Origin: an uncultured Marinococcus sp.
GTDB lineage: Bacteria; Bacillota; Bacilli; Bacillales; Marinococcaceae
Direction of reading: 5' to 3'
Assembly: GCF_947493875.1 (NCBI RefSeq)
Contig: NZ_CANLSU010000003.1
Span: 372,001 to 436,000 of the forward strand
DNA: 64,000 nucleotides
Shown here piece after piece: positions 34,184-42,880 of this stretch. The first letter of the stretch is position 1. The number at the start of each line of letters is the position of its first letter. Under the pieces are notes generated by a model. The model had not been told where the DNA came from. It was given only the letters and a program-made list of their open reading frames with translations, and made no database searches. The translations under genes and the position numbers were made by a program.

Positions 34184-34826
34184 AGCTATTCAACCTCTTC
34201 TCTAATTGTTCTAATAAACCGGCATCTTTTATTCCGTCTTTTTCCAGTCCGCTGGAAATGTCAATACCTGCCGGATGATACGCAAGCAGGTCTTCAACAT
34301 TTTCCGGGCGAACTCCTCCTGCGATAAATAGCGGAAGCCGGTGGGCTTTTCCGGCTTTAATATAGCCCGGCACGTGCTCCCAGGCGAAGGATTCGCCGGA
34401 GCCTCCAAACCGGCCATTGACTTTGGCGTCGATGATGAAGCCATCCACGTAGTCCGCATAGGCATCAATCTGTTGATGCGTATATTCTCCGTGCGGCAGG
34501 GCTTTCCAAACATTCTTGCCAGTACGGTGCCGAATGATCGCCGCTTCTTCCGGCGGCTCCTCGCCGTGCAGCTGAATCACGTCTGCCTGTATTTCTTCCA
34601 CGGTCGCAATCACTCTTCGCACCGGCGCATTCACAAACAGGGCGGTAACCTTTTTACCGTGCAGCGGGTGGACCTGCAGCCACTCGCGAACGGCTCCCGG
34701 CTCCACTTCCCGTTTCCCCGGGGCAAATACAAACCCCGCAAAGTCAGCAGAGGAAGAAGCTGCAAGCCGCACATCATTTTCGGAGTGCAGGCCGCACATT
34801 TTAAACATCGGTGTCTGTGGAGGCAT
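34161..34826 (-). CDS. trpF: Phosphoribosylanthranilate isomerase
   Basis: 221-residue TIM barrel. The catalytic Cys is in [12 protein letters not shown] and the catalytic Asp in [21 protein letters not shown] and [12 protein letters not shown] bind phosphate. GGGGAG precedes the ATG at 34826, which lies inside the end of trpC (26-bp overlap); an ATG at 34808 is an alternative. Confidence 0.94.
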   Translation of the reverse strand: MPPQTPMFKMCGLHSENDVRLAASSSADFAGFVFAPGKREVEPGAVREWLQVHPLHGKKVTALFVNAPVRRVIATVEEIQADVIQLHGEEPPEEAAIIRHRTGKNVWKALPHGEYTHQQIDAYADYVDGFIIDAKVNGRFGGSGESFAWEHVPGYIKAGKAHRLPLFIAGGVRPENVEDLLAYHPAGIDISSGLEKDGIKDAGLLEQLEKRLNSYAADISR

Positions 34827-35583
34827 GCTCGTTCACTCCCCGCAGTTTTAGTAAAGCTTCACGTACGTCCGGCTGCCTCATCAGGGATTCACCGACAAGC
34901 GCCGCCTCTGCCCCGAGCAGCTGTATATAATCAAGGTCTTCGTTTGTCCGGATGCCACTTTCACTGACGAGTACGCTGCCTTCCGGTATAAACGAAGCTG
35001 CTTTTCCTGTCTGCCCGAGTTCTGTATGAAACGTATGAAGATCACGGTTGTTGATGCCGATAATTTCCGGCGTAAACTGATGGAGAAGGTCGTGCAGCTT
35101 TTCGGGGGAATGTGCTTCTACAAGCACCTCCATCCCGAGCCCGTAAGCCTGCCGGTACAATTCGTGCAGCTTTTCCGGCGCAAGGGCTTCTGCGATCAGT
35201 AAAATAACGTCTGCCCCGATCGCTGCACTTTCCTCCACCTGTCTGGTATCAATAATAAAGTCCTTGCGCAGTACAGGCAGAGAAGATATTTTTTTGACCG
35301 CTGTCAGATAGCTGCTGCTTCCCTGAAAATACGTTTCATCCGTCAGCACCGACAGGGCAGCGGCACCTCCCTGTTCATAGCCAAGAGCGATGGCCTCCGG
35401 ATCAAAATCGCTCCGTATCAGTCCTTTGGAGGGCGAAGCTTTTTTGACCTCCGCAATAATCTGTACGTTCTGCGGATCCTGCTGAAGTGCTTTTTTCAGT
35501 GAATAAAACGGTACATCCGGACGCTCACCAACCGTAATATGGGAGAGCTCCTCCTGTTTAGTTTGCAGTATTTTTTCAAGCAT
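34801..35583 (-). CDS. trpC: Indole-3-glycerol phosphate synthase
   Basis: 260-residue TIM barrel that closes the indole ring. IIAEVKKASPSKG contains the catalytic Glu/Lys; VLRKDFIID, IGINNRDLHTF and VSESGI follow in the family order. The ATG at 35583 overlaps trpD by 8 bp and begins MLEKILQTKQEEL; the longer in-frame extension lies in trpD and is rejected. Confidence 0.95.
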   Translation of the reverse strand: MLEKILQTKQEELSHITVGERPDVPFYSLKKALQQDPQNVQIIAEVKKASPSKGLIRSDFDPEAIALGYEQGGAAALSVLTDETYFQGSSSYLTAVKKISSLPVLRKDFIIDTRQVEESAAIGADVILLIAEALAPEKLHELYRQAYGLGMEVLVEAHSPEKLHDLLHQFTPEIIGINNRDLHTFHTELGQTGKAASFIPEGSVLVSESGIRTNEDLDYIQLLGAEAALVGESLMRQPDVREALLKLRGVNEHASTDTDV

Positions 35584-36601
35584 ACGTTGATTTAACCTCA
35601 TTTCCCCGCAGGCGCTGCAGCTGCTGTTCGGCTTTGCCCCCGCGGATGACTTCCTCCGCAAGCTGCACACCGTCTGCGATTGTTTCTGCCCGGCCGGCAG
35701 CATAAAATGCAGCACCCATGTTTAATAGTAAAATATCTTTTGCGGCTCCCGTTTCTGAGCCGTTAAAAATGCTTTCAATCAGCGCTGCGCTTTCTTCGGC
35801 TGTCTCCACCTGCACCTCTTCGACGGGAGCTCTCTTCAGCCCTGCCTCTTCCGGCGTAATTTCATATTTCGTAATTTCACCGTCGCGAAGCTCCGTAATA
35901 TAGGTACTGTCCGAAATTGTCATTTCATCCAGTCCATCTCTGCCGGTCACAAATAACGCCCGGCTCGCACCTAGATTTTTCAGTACGTAGGCCATTTTCT
36001 CTCCGTATTCCCGGTCAAACACACCGACCACCTGAATATCAGCATTTGCCGGATTTGTTAACGGCCCGAGCACGTTAAAGATTGTACGAAAACCGAGTTC
36101 TTTTCTTGGGGTGCCTGCATGCTTCATCGCTACGTGGTAAAGCGGGGCAAACAAAAAGGCAAGCCCTTTTTCCTGCAGTGCTTTAACCGCTTCCTCAGGT
36201 CCTGACTGCACGGGCACCTGCAGTGTTTCCAATACGTCGGCGCTGCCGCTTTTGGATGATACCGAGCGGTTGCCGTGCTTGGCTACCTTGATTCCCGCTC
36301 CGCTTAACGCGATCGCAGAAGCAGTGGAAATATTGTACGTTGAACTTACGTCGCCGCCGGTTCCGCACGTATCGAGAAGAGAAGGCTCCTCATGCTCTAA
36401 TGAAAGGGCGTGACGTCGCATACTGCGGACAAATCCGGTCAGCTCTTCCACAGTCTCGCCCCGAAACCGCATAATGGAAATAAGACCGGCAATCTGACTC
36501 GGTGTAGCCTCTCCCTGCATAATAAAGTCCATTGCCTGTTCTGCTTCCTGTTCTTTTAGTGTATGCCCCTCAATACATTTATTCAACAGTGCTTTAAGCA
36601 T
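35576..36601 (-). CDS. trpD: Anthranilate phosphoribosyltransferase
   Basis: 341-residue enzyme transferring phosphoribose to anthranilate. DTCGTGGDVSSTYNISTASA is the PRPP-binding loop; KHGNRSVSSKSGSADVLE and NVLGPLTNPA are family signatures. GGGAGAG precedes the ATG at 36601, which overlaps the trpE stop by 8 bp. Confidence 0.95.
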   Translation of the reverse strand: MLKALLNKCIEGHTLKEQEAEQAMDFIMQGEATPSQIAGLISIMRFRGETVEELTGFVRSMRRHALSLEHEEPSLLDTCGTGGDVSSTYNISTASAIALSGAGIKVAKHGNRSVSSKSGSADVLETLQVPVQSGPEEAVKALQEKGLAFLFAPLYHVAMKHAGTPRKELGFRTIFNVLGPLTNPANADIQVVGVFDREYGEKMAYVLKNLGASRALFVTGRDGLDEMTISDSTYITELRDGEITKYEITPEEAGLKRAPVEEVQVETAEESAALIESIFNGSETGAAKDILLLNMGAAFYAAGRAETIADGVQLAEEVIRGGKAEQQLQRLRGNEVKSTYA

Positions 36602-38102
36602 GAATATTCTCTCCCTTCTCATCGGTGAACATTGCTTCGGCAGCGGCTACAGTACGAAGAAGAGCGGCTGCTTTATTCTGCGTCTCTTCGTATTCCGATG
36701 CCGGGTCTGAATCGGCAACGATACCAGCACCGGCCTGGACCTTTGCCGTCTGATTTTCCACAAGCATCGTCCGGATGGCAATGCAGGAGTCAATGTTGCC
36801 GTCAAAGCCCATATAGCACACAGCACCGGCATACATTCCGCGTCTTGTCGGCTCGAGTTCCTTTAAAATTTCCATCGCACGGATTTTCGGTGCTCCGGAA
36901 ACGGTTCCGGCCGGGAAAGCAGACTGGAGAGCTGCGACCGGGGAAACGAAAGGAGAAAGCCTTCCTGTCACCTTCGAAATAATATGCATCACGTGAGAAA
37001 AACGGACTGTTTCTAGCAGCACCGGCGTTTCCACCGTGCCGTAGGAGGCAATTCGGCCAACATCATTTCGAGCCAAATCAACGAGCATAAAGTGCTCCGC
37101 CCGCTCTTTTTCATCGGCAAGCAGTTCTTCTTCGAGTGCTTTATCTTCTGTGTCAGTCTGTCCCCGTTTGCGGGTTCCGGCAATCGGATGAATTTCCACG
37201 TGACCGTCCAGCACCTGCACGAGCCGTTCCGGAGAGCTTCCCACCACTTCAGTTTCGCCAAGCCGCAGGTAAAACAAGTACGGCGACGGATTAATCATGC
37301 GAAGCACCCGGTAAAGGTCGAAGCCACTCACTGTTGTCGGCAGCTCAAAGCGCTGGGACAGCACTGTCTGAAACACGTCTCCGGCTACAATATATTCTTT
37401 AATTTTCTCCACCGCATCCATGAAATCTTCCTTCGAATAATTGGACTGGACCCGGCTGAAGTCCACGGCTGTATTTTTTTCAAGCGGCGGATACATTGCG
37501 GAGCCGGAATTACCGTTCTGAAGACTTTTTTGAAGCTTTCCTACCGTTGCCTTCGCTTCCTCAAAGCGTTTTTCAGTTTCTTTCTCTGTATGTTCATCAT
37601 AATAGATGATCGTCAGTTCTTTGTTCGTCTGATCAAGTGCCATAATCGTGCGGCAGTACACAAAGTGTATGCGTGATTCCGGGGCGTTCTCCGGCGCAAG
37701 CTTTGGCTCAAACAATTCCACAGCATCGTACGAGAGGGCACCGACAGCACCGCCTTTAAATGGGAGATCCACATCCGGCAGCGAAGGATCAATATAGTCT
37801 GTCGCCTGCTGCATGCAGGCTTCCAGATCGGAAGCTGTAAGTATGAGGGCGCCGTCCGTTTTCTCGAGACGGAATTCTCCTCCCTGCTCTACAATCCGGT
37901 AGGAGGGGTGAAGCCCGACAAACGAGTAGCGCGACCATGGAGAGGCTTCGTCTTTACTTTCAAGCAGATATACTGCGTCCTCCTGAAAGTGACGAAATAC
38001 ATCAATGGGGGTGAGGGTATCGGAAAAGTAATGCTCCATATATGGAATTGTGCGGTGGGATAAAGACTCGTCAGTGAATGCCTGCTTCGTTGTTTTGGTC
38101 AC
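36594..38102 (-). CDS. trpE: Anthranilate synthase component I
   Basis: 502-residue chorismate-utilising enzyme. The N-terminal Trp-binding region includes SPWSRYSFVGLHP; the catalytic part has SSPERLV, HPIAGTRKRG, VDLARNDVGR and FPAGTVSGAPKIRAME. The start is GTG at 38102, preceded by AAAGGAGG at ideal spacing. No trpG follows in the operon, so the glutaminase subunit is presumably the shared PabA/TrpG encoded in a folate operon elsewhere, as in B. subtilis. Expression is governed by the leader just upstream. Confidence 0.96.
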   Translation of the reverse strand: MTKTTKQAFTDESLSHRTIPYMEHYFSDTLTPIDVFRHFQEDAVYLLESKDEASPWSRYSFVGLHPSYRIVEQGGEFRLEKTDGALILTASDLEACMQQATDYIDPSLPDVDLPFKGGAVGALSYDAVELFEPKLAPENAPESRIHFVYCRTIMALDQTNKELTIIYYDEHTEKETEKRFEEAKATVGKLQKSLQNGNSGSAMYPPLEKNTAVDFSRVQSNYSKEDFMDAVEKIKEYIVAGDVFQTVLSQRFELPTTVSGFDLYRVLRMINPSPYLFYLRLGETEVVGSSPERLVQVLDGHVEIHPIAGTRKRGQTDTEDKALEEELLADEKERAEHFMLVDLARNDVGRIASYGTVETPVLLETVRFSHVMHIISKVTGRLSPFVSPVAALQSAFPAGTVSGAPKIRAMEILKELEPTRRGMYAGAVCYMGFDGNIDSCIAIRTMLVENQTAKVQAGAGIVADSDPASEYEETQNKAAALLRTVAAAEAMFTDEKGENIHA

Positions 38103-38144
38103 GGTTTTTCCTCCTTTAATAGGAAAAGCATGCCAGAACACGAG

Positions 38145-38306
38145 AAAAACCTCTCTGCGGACAGAGAGGCATGATAGAAGAGAACCCTGCATATACTACG
38201 CAGGATTTATTGGTTAAATGTGTTGTCAGGTATCTTCTATTCTCCGCTATTCTGCCTCTGCTCTTCTAACTCTCTATGCTGCCTCCGGTGGCAGCGCTCA
38301 TCTATA
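38145..38306 (-). promoter_or_regulatory. trp leader: TRAP-binding triplets with antiterminator/terminator switch
   Basis: Reading the minus strand, about ten GAG/UAG triplets lie between 38304 and 38237, at least six at the 5-6-base spacing wrapped by TRAP (starting at 38304, 38299, 38276, 38268, 38263, 38258, 38249, 38244, 38239). The terminator is an 8-bp stem (38169-38162 with 38157-38150), loop UCCG, then five U. A competing antiterminator pairs AUAGAAGA (38240-38233) with UCUUCUAU (38181-38174) and AGAGGCA (38260-38254) with UGCCUCU (38171-38165), removing half the terminator stem. Tryptophan-bound TRAP would cover the triplets and favour termination. A further small hairpin lies near 38186-38203. 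Confidence 0.85.
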
Positions 38307-38336
38307 CCTTAACTGTCGTTACTCTAGCTTATACTT

Positions 38337-38366
38337 ATCCTACTAGGAATCCTTCTGCTTTGTCAA
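38337..38366 (-). promoter_or_regulatory. trp operon promoter inside the 3' end of aroH
   Basis: On the minus strand TTGACA (38366-38361), an 18-bp spacer and TAGGAT (38342-38337). The -35 is inside the last codons of aroH. The predicted start near 38330 places all TRAP triplets in the leader, as in B. subtilis. Confidence 0.65.
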
Positions 38367-38732
38367 TCCAAGGTCCGGACGAAGCGCCACCGCTTCGTTT
38401 AAAAAGATATGCTGCACATCTTTTGCAGGTACATTTACATCCGCAGTCATCATCACACGGATGCAACGCTCCAGGCTGCCAGGCACCGGGATTTCCTGGG
38501 CACACATTACCGGAACAAACTCCCATCCAGGAATCTCCCTCGCTGCTTTTGCCGGAAAAGCAGCATCCAGATCAGAAGTGACCGTAAACCAAATATGCGA
38601 TACCTGGTCTGCGGTAATATGATTTTCCGCTATCATTTCCTTAAGTACCCGTCCGGTTTCTTCCCAGATCTCTTCTGCGTGGTTTTCTTTTACCGTTGTT
38701 GCACCCCGTACACCTCGTATCACTGTTGTCAC
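38343..38732 (-). CDS. aroH: Chorismate mutase, AroH type
   Basis: 129-residue monofunctional chorismate mutase of the trimeric Bacillus AroH fold. IRGVRGATTVKENH holds the catalytic Arg7-type residue, SDLDAAFPAKAAR the second, and CIRVMMTADVN the catalytic Arg near the middle of the chain. It makes prephenate for TyrA. Four bp after aroB. Confidence 0.94.
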   Translation of the reverse strand: MTTVIRGVRGATTVKENHAEEIWEETGRVLKEMIAENHITADQVSHIWFTVTSDLDAAFPAKAAREIPGWEFVPVMCAQEIPVPGSLERCIRVMMTADVNVPAKDVQHIFLNEAVALRPDLGLTKQKDS

Positions 38733-38736
38733 CTGC

Positions 38737-39816
38737 CTATTTATAATAGCGATCGAGCAGCTGCCTGATCGTGTTTTCTTCCACTTTTGCTGTCAGCGGC
38801 TTCCCCGGCTTTTCGAGCAGTACGTAATGAATATCCCCGTAGGAAGCTTTTTTATCTCTTTTCATCGCCTCCACTAGCGTGTCAGCTGAAAGTCCGCCTG
38901 GGGCGTCCACCGGGTAGCCCAGTGATTCGAGCCATGCTTTTTCTTTTTCCAGATCCCAGTGGCCTGCCCCTTCGTAATTACTTACCGCAAGAGCAAACCA
39001 CAGACCGGTCGCCACTCCTTCTCCGTGCGTGATACGTCCGTAGCCCATTTCTTTCTCCAGGGCATGCCCAAGTGTGTGCCCCAGATTCAAAAAGGCCCGC
39101 ACGCCCTGCTCGCGTTCATCCTCTTCGACAATACGCGCTTTGACTTCAATCGACCGTTTAATCCAGGAAGCTACTTCGGGCGACTTCATATCCTCCACGC
39201 TCTGCACGCGGGCTTTTAAATCCTGCAAAAAGACCTCTCCGTCAAGGTAGGCGTGCTTGATCATTTCGGCAAAGCCGGAGCGCCACTCGGCGTCGGGCAG
39301 GGTGTGCAGTGTCTGCGTGTCATATATGACAGCCAGAGGCGGATGGAAGGCACCGGCCAGGTTTTTGCCTGCACGCAGGTTAATGCCCGTCTTCCCTCCT
39401 ACGCTGCTGTCCTGGGCAAGAAGAGTGGTCGGCAGCTGAATATAGTCTACTCCCCTCATGTATCCGGCCGCTGCGAACCCGGTCAAATCACCTGCAACAC
39501 CCCCGCCGAGCGCCACAAATACCGACTTTCTGTCCATTTCGCTTTCCGCCGCGAACTCCCACAGCCGGGAAAGCTCCTCCACCGATTTGGACTGCTCTCC
39601 TGACGGCATAACATAGGTGCTCACAGGCAGAAGCCGGGCCAGCTGGCTTTCTGTTTCTTCCCGGTAGAGGGCTTCCACCGCCTCGTCCACGACGAGCAGG
39701 AAACGGCTGCTGTCTGCTGTTATCTCCTTTAAAACGGCTGCAAGCTGATAGCGGAGCCCTCCCCCGATTATTACCGGGTAGCTTCTTTTCTCCGCCTGTA
39801 TCTGTACAGTTTCCAT
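38737..39816 (-). CDS. aroB: 3-dehydroquinate synthase
   Basis: 359-residue NAD- and metal-dependent shikimate-pathway enzyme. GGGVAGDLTGFAAA binds NAD, LAQDSSVGGKTGINL the substrate, and GFAEMIKHA plus LNLGHTLGHALE supply zinc ligands. Located 3 bp after aroC, as in B. subtilis. Confidence 0.95.
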   Translation of the reverse strand: METVQIQAEKRSYPVIIGGGLRYQLAAVLKEITADSSRFLLVVDEAVEALYREETESQLARLLPVSTYVMPSGEQSKSVEELSRLWEFAAESEMDRKSVFVALGGGVAGDLTGFAAAGYMRGVDYIQLPTTLLAQDSSVGGKTGINLRAGKNLAGAFHPPLAVIYDTQTLHTLPDAEWRSGFAEMIKHAYLDGEVFLQDLKARVQSVEDMKSPEVASWIKRSIEVKARIVEEDEREQGVRAFLNLGHTLGHALEKEMGYGRITHGEGVATGLWFALAVSNYEGAGHWDLEKEKAWLESLGYPVDAPGGLSADTLVEAMKRDKKASYGDIHYVLLEKPGKPLTAKVEENTIRQLLDRYYK

Positions 39817-39819
39817 CGG

Positions 39820-40992
39820 TTAAAAATCCTTCGCTTCCTGTACGTACTCTTCAAAGTTCCGGCGGATACGGTCAACATTATCTGTGCCGAACATATCCAG
39901 AAAGGAGACGGCTACCTCAAACGCCACGACGTTTTCCATTACAACCGAAGCAGCAGGCACCGCACAGCTGTCCGAACGCTCAATGCTCGCTTTAAACGGT
40001 TCTTTGGAATCAATATCTACGCTTTGCAGCGGCTTATAGAGGGTCGGGATCGGCTTCATCACGCCCTGGATGACCACCGGCATGCCATTGGTCATCCCGC
40101 CTTCAAATCCGCCAAGGTTGTTCGTGCTCCGGTAATAGCCGTTCTCTTCGTCCCAGACAATCTCGTCATGCACCTGGCTTCCCGGCCGGTTAGCCGCTTC
40201 AAAGCCGATACCAACTTCAGCCCCTTTAAAGGCATTAATGCTTGCAACCGCGCCGACGATTTTGCCATCAAGCTTGTGATCATACTGCACGTGACTGCCC
40301 AAACCTACCGGCAGGCCTTCCACTACAGTCTGGACAACGCCGCCAATGGAATCGCCATCCGCCTTCGCCTTGTCGATCGCTTCCATCATTTGTTTCTCCG
40401 CTTCAGGGTCCAGGCAGCGGACTGGAGACGCTTCTGACTTTTCCTGAAGCTCCTGCATGGAGGAATAAGACGTCTGTGCTGAATGAATACCACCTATCGT
40501 AAGAACCTGGCCTCCAACTTCTATTCCGAAGGTTTTGAGAATTTTTTTTGCCAGTGCCCCTGCCATCACCCGGGCAGTTGTTTCTCTGGCCGAGGAACGC
40601 TCGAGCACGTTTCTCATGTCACGATGCCCGTATTTAATAGCCCCGTTCAAATCTGCGTGCCCGGGACGGGGACGGGTAATTTTGCGCTTCACTTTTTCCG
40701 CTTCCTCTTCAGAGAGCGGTTCGGTGCCCATAATCTTTTCCCAGTGCACAAAATCGTCATTTTCGACGACCATTGTAATTGGTGCGCCGGTTGTTTTCCC
40801 GTGCCGGACCCCGCTTAAAAACTTCACCTTATCTTTTTCGATCTGCATTCTGCGGCCGCGTCCGTATCCACCCTGCCGTCTTGCAAGCTCCTGGTTGATA
40901 TCCTCTTCAAGAAGCTCCATCTGTGCCGGAACTCCCTCAACGATCGTTGTCTGCTGTGGTCCGTGTGATTCTCCTGCGGTTAAAAATCTCAT
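39820..40992 (-). CDS. aroC: Chorismate synthase
   Basis: 390-residue FMN-dependent enzyme (called AroF in B. subtilis). The family N-terminus [52 protein letters not shown] and the C-terminal motif with [13 protein letters not shown] are present. The ATG at 40992 is chosen because family members start at this Met; an ATG at 41001 is also possible, since the purine-rich AAAGGGGAG fits either. First gene of the aromatic supraoperon. Confidence 0.95.
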   Translation of the reverse strand: MRFLTAGESHGPQQTTIVEGVPAQMELLEEDINQELARRQGGYGRGRRMQIEKDKVKFLSGVRHGKTTGAPITMVVENDDFVHWEKIMGTEPLSEEEAEKVKRKITRPRPGHADLNGAIKYGHRDMRNVLERSSARETTARVMAGALAKKILKTFGIEVGGQVLTIGGIHSAQTSYSSMQELQEKSEASPVRCLDPEAEKQMMEAIDKAKADGDSIGGVVQTVVEGLPVGLGSHVQYDHKLDGKIVGAVASINAFKGAEVGIGFEAANRPGSQVHDEIVWDEENGYYRSTNNLGGFEGGMTNGMPVVIQGVMKPIPTLYKPLQSVDIDSKEPFKASIERSDSCAVPAASVVMENVVAFEVAVSFLDMFGTDNVDRIRRNFEEYVQEAKDF

Positions 40993-41049
40993 ATGTGCCA
41001 TCTCTCCCCTTTGCTCCATACGTATCTCTTTAGTGCTTTTATGCAGTAA

Positions 41050-41078
41050 ATGATAACATAATCCTCTATTTAGTGAAA
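41050..41078 (-). promoter_or_regulatory. Possible promoter of the aroC supraoperon
   Basis: On the minus strand TTTCAC (41078-41073), a 17-bp spacer and TATCAT (41055-41050), about 58 bp before the aroC start. Both hexamers deviate from consensus. Confidence 0.4.
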
Positions 41079-41105
41079 CTGCCTTCTTTCATCTTCCTGA
41101 AAAGC

Positions 41106-41921
41106 TTAGCTTTTGCGGTAAAAAAAGGTACCGGCCGGCTCAAACTTATACTTTTCCGGGTGAAACATCTGCTCCGTGCTTCCGACAAACAAAACACCTC
41201 CCGGGCGCAGCGCACCGTAGAACTGCTGGTAGATATAATCCTTCGCTTCTTCTGTAAAATAAATCATTACATTTCTGCAAATGATAACATCCACCTCCCT
41301 CACTGGATTATCTGCAAGCAGATTCTGCTTTTTAAAGCGAATGTCCCGGGCTGCCGCTTTTGTATCAAACTGGTAGGCCGGCGGACTCGCTTCAAAATAT
41401 TTCTGCAGATACGCCGGAGGCACATTTTCTACTGCACGGGCCGAGTAGAGACCCATCTGCGCCTGTTCAAGGATGCGGCTGTCTATATCCGTCGCCGTAA
41501 TGGAAAAGGAAGAACCCGGAAATGCTTCTTTCATCATCATCCAGAGCGAGTACGGTTCTTCACCAGTAGAACACGCTGCAGACCATATGTGCGGATCACT
41601 GCGTTTGTTAAGTATTCCCGGAAGAATCGATGTCTGAAGCACCTCCCAACGGGCAGGATTACGAAAAAATTCGGAAACATTGATAGTCATCCGGTCAAGT
41701 ATTTCCTTCAAAAGCACTTCGTCTCTCTGAAGACCCCGGTCAAATAAATCTGTGAACGAATGAAAACCTTTTTTCTGTAAAAAGGAAAACAGCCGCCGCT
41801 TCATCTGCGCCTCTTTGTATAAATGCAGGTCCAGGCCGGTTAGGCCCTTCATTTTTTGCACGAACAAACCGTAATCATCATCCATTTGATTTTCCACTGC
41901 TGCATTTTGCCTGCTTGTCAT
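41106..41921 (-). CDS. cheR: Chemoreceptor methyltransferase CheR
   Basis: 271-residue protein. The N-terminal helical CheR domain (about 15-75, LYKEAQMKRRLFSFLQKKG) is followed by the SAM-binding methyltransferase domain with SAACSTGEEPYSL, DIDSRILEQA and CRNVMIYF. It methylates glutamates of chemoreceptors using SAM. As in B. subtilis it sits between ndk and aroC, away from the main chemotaxis operon. It implies a motile lineage, supported by the PilZ protein at 55155. Confidence 0.92.
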   Translation of the reverse strand: MTSRQNAAVENQMDDDYGLFVQKMKGLTGLDLHLYKEAQMKRRLFSFLQKKGFHSFTDLFDRGLQRDEVLLKEILDRMTINVSEFFRNPARWEVLQTSILPGILNKRSDPHIWSAACSTGEEPYSLWMMMKEAFPGSSFSITATDIDSRILEQAQMGLYSARAVENVPPAYLQKYFEASPPAYQFDTKAAARDIRFKKQNLLADNPVREVDVIICRNVMIYFTEEAKDYIYQQFYGALRPGGVLFVGSTEQMFHPEKYKFEPAGTFFYRKS

Positions 41922-42026
41922 CGTATCCCCACTTTGCTGAGTATCGTTATTATATCACGGCAGCCTTGATTCTTCAGATTCCGATCAAAGATCTTTTTCA
42001 TTATATCGACCAGCAGAAAGAAAATA

Positions 42027-42102
42027 TTCACCTGATAACCAGGTGAAGGGCTTTTATCAGTAAATAATAAAAAAAGCGGGCCCCCTGCAGGGACACGCTT
42101 TA
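42027..42102 (-). terminator. Two hairpins between the Pmp3-like gene and cheR
   Basis: The first on the minus strand (about 42102-42074) has AAAGCG/CGCTTT ends followed by a run of seven T and should terminate the Pmp3-like transcript. The second (42047-42040 with 42034-42027) is an 8-bp perfect stem with a five-base loop and only a short T tract. No gene is visible in the rest of 41922-42104. Confidence 0.65.
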
Positions 42103-42104
42103 GA

Positions 42105-42278
42105 TTAATACCTTTTCGCCCGTTTTTCCGCTTTGGAATCAGCTACGACGAAGCAGGCGTGAATGGATGCCGGCACCCAGAAAATCAGGAGCAGCAGAAA
42201 ATTGATAAATGCCTGAAACGGCCGGCCGACGATCAGCACCGCTACCGGCGGCAACAGTATTGCCAGTAAATACATCAT
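42105..42278 (-). CDS. Pmp3/YqaE family small membrane protein (57 aa)
   Basis: 57 codons on the minus strand from ATG at 42278 (a second ATG follows directly) to TAA at 42105. The product has two hydrophobic helices (about 3-20 and 25-46) joined by GRPFQ, with WVPASIHA in the second and a Lys/Arg-rich tail. This is the Pmp3 pattern, a proteolipid family linked to salt and cation stress in yeast and plants; role in bacteria unclear. Stands alone with its own terminator, between ndk and cheR. Confidence 0.75.
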   Translation of the reverse strand: MMYLLAILLPPVAVLIVGRPFQAFINFLLLLIFWVPASIHACFVVADSKAEKRAKRY

Positions 42279-42347
42279 TGATTATCACCCTTATCTTGAA
42301 TTGTCTATAAGAGTGTATTCCCAAAAGTGTATCAGCTTAATCTTGTT

Positions 42348-42797
42348 TTACAGCCATGCATCGATGGAGCGTTCATATTCGAGTACTTCCTCCGGTTTGA
42401 AAAACAAACCGATCTCCCGGTCCGCGCTCTCCAGGGAATCTGAGCCGTGGATAACATTTTTCTCTTTCACGTGCCCGTAATCGCCGCGGATCGTTCCTGC
42501 CGGTGCTTCTTTTGGATCTGTTTTCCCGATCAGCAGCCGCGAAATATGTATAGCATCCTGGCCTTCGAGTACTACGGCAAATACGGGGCCCGACGTAATA
42601 AAACCGACCAGGTCATTAAAAAAAGGTTTTTCTTTATGTTCTTCGTAATGCTTCTGGGCTAATTCAGGTGAAATCTGCATAAATTTACCGGCGGCGATTT
42701 TCAGCCCTTTTTCTTCAAAACGCTGAACAATGCTGCCGACCAGTCCGCGCTGAACCCCGTCCGGCTTAACCATCACAAACGTGCGTTCACTTGTCAT
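42348..42797 (-). CDS. ndk: Nucleoside diphosphate kinase
   Basis: 149-residue enzyme balancing nucleoside triphosphates. [14 protein letters not shown] near the start and the active-site [16 protein letters not shown] with the phospho-accepting His are diagnostic. The ATG at 42797 has GGGGGA upstream; an in-frame ATG at 42815 lacks one. The promoter overlaps a cre-like site. Confidence 0.96.
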   Translation of the reverse strand: MTSERTFVMVKPDGVQRGLVGSIVQRFEEKGLKIAAGKFMQISPELAQKHYEEHKEKPFFNDLVGFITSGPVFAVVLEGQDAIHISRLLIGKTDPKEAPAGTIRGDYGHVKEKNVIHGSDSLESADREIGLFFKPEEVLEYERSIDAWL

Positions 42798-42832
42798 ATT
42801 TTTTCCCCCATCCATTACTAATTACCAAAATT

Positions 42833-42861
42833 AGTATAGCAAAAGTTGAAAGCGTTAGCAA
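42833..42861 (-). promoter_or_regulatory. ndk promoter with overlapping cre-like site
   Basis: On the minus strand TTGCTA (42861-42856), a 17-bp spacer and TATACT (42838-42833) preceded by TGC. On the plus strand TGAAAGCGTTAGCA at 42847-42860 matches TGWAARCGYTWNCW fully and TGWAANCGNTNWCA at 13 of 14, covering the -35 and spacer. Confidence 0.65.
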
Positions 42862-42880
42862 TTACGGACTGGAAGGGGAT

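Noticed and set aside
41073-41747. 224-codon plus-strand open frame
   Set aside because: Antisense to cheR; rich in basic residues and without a recognisable fold.
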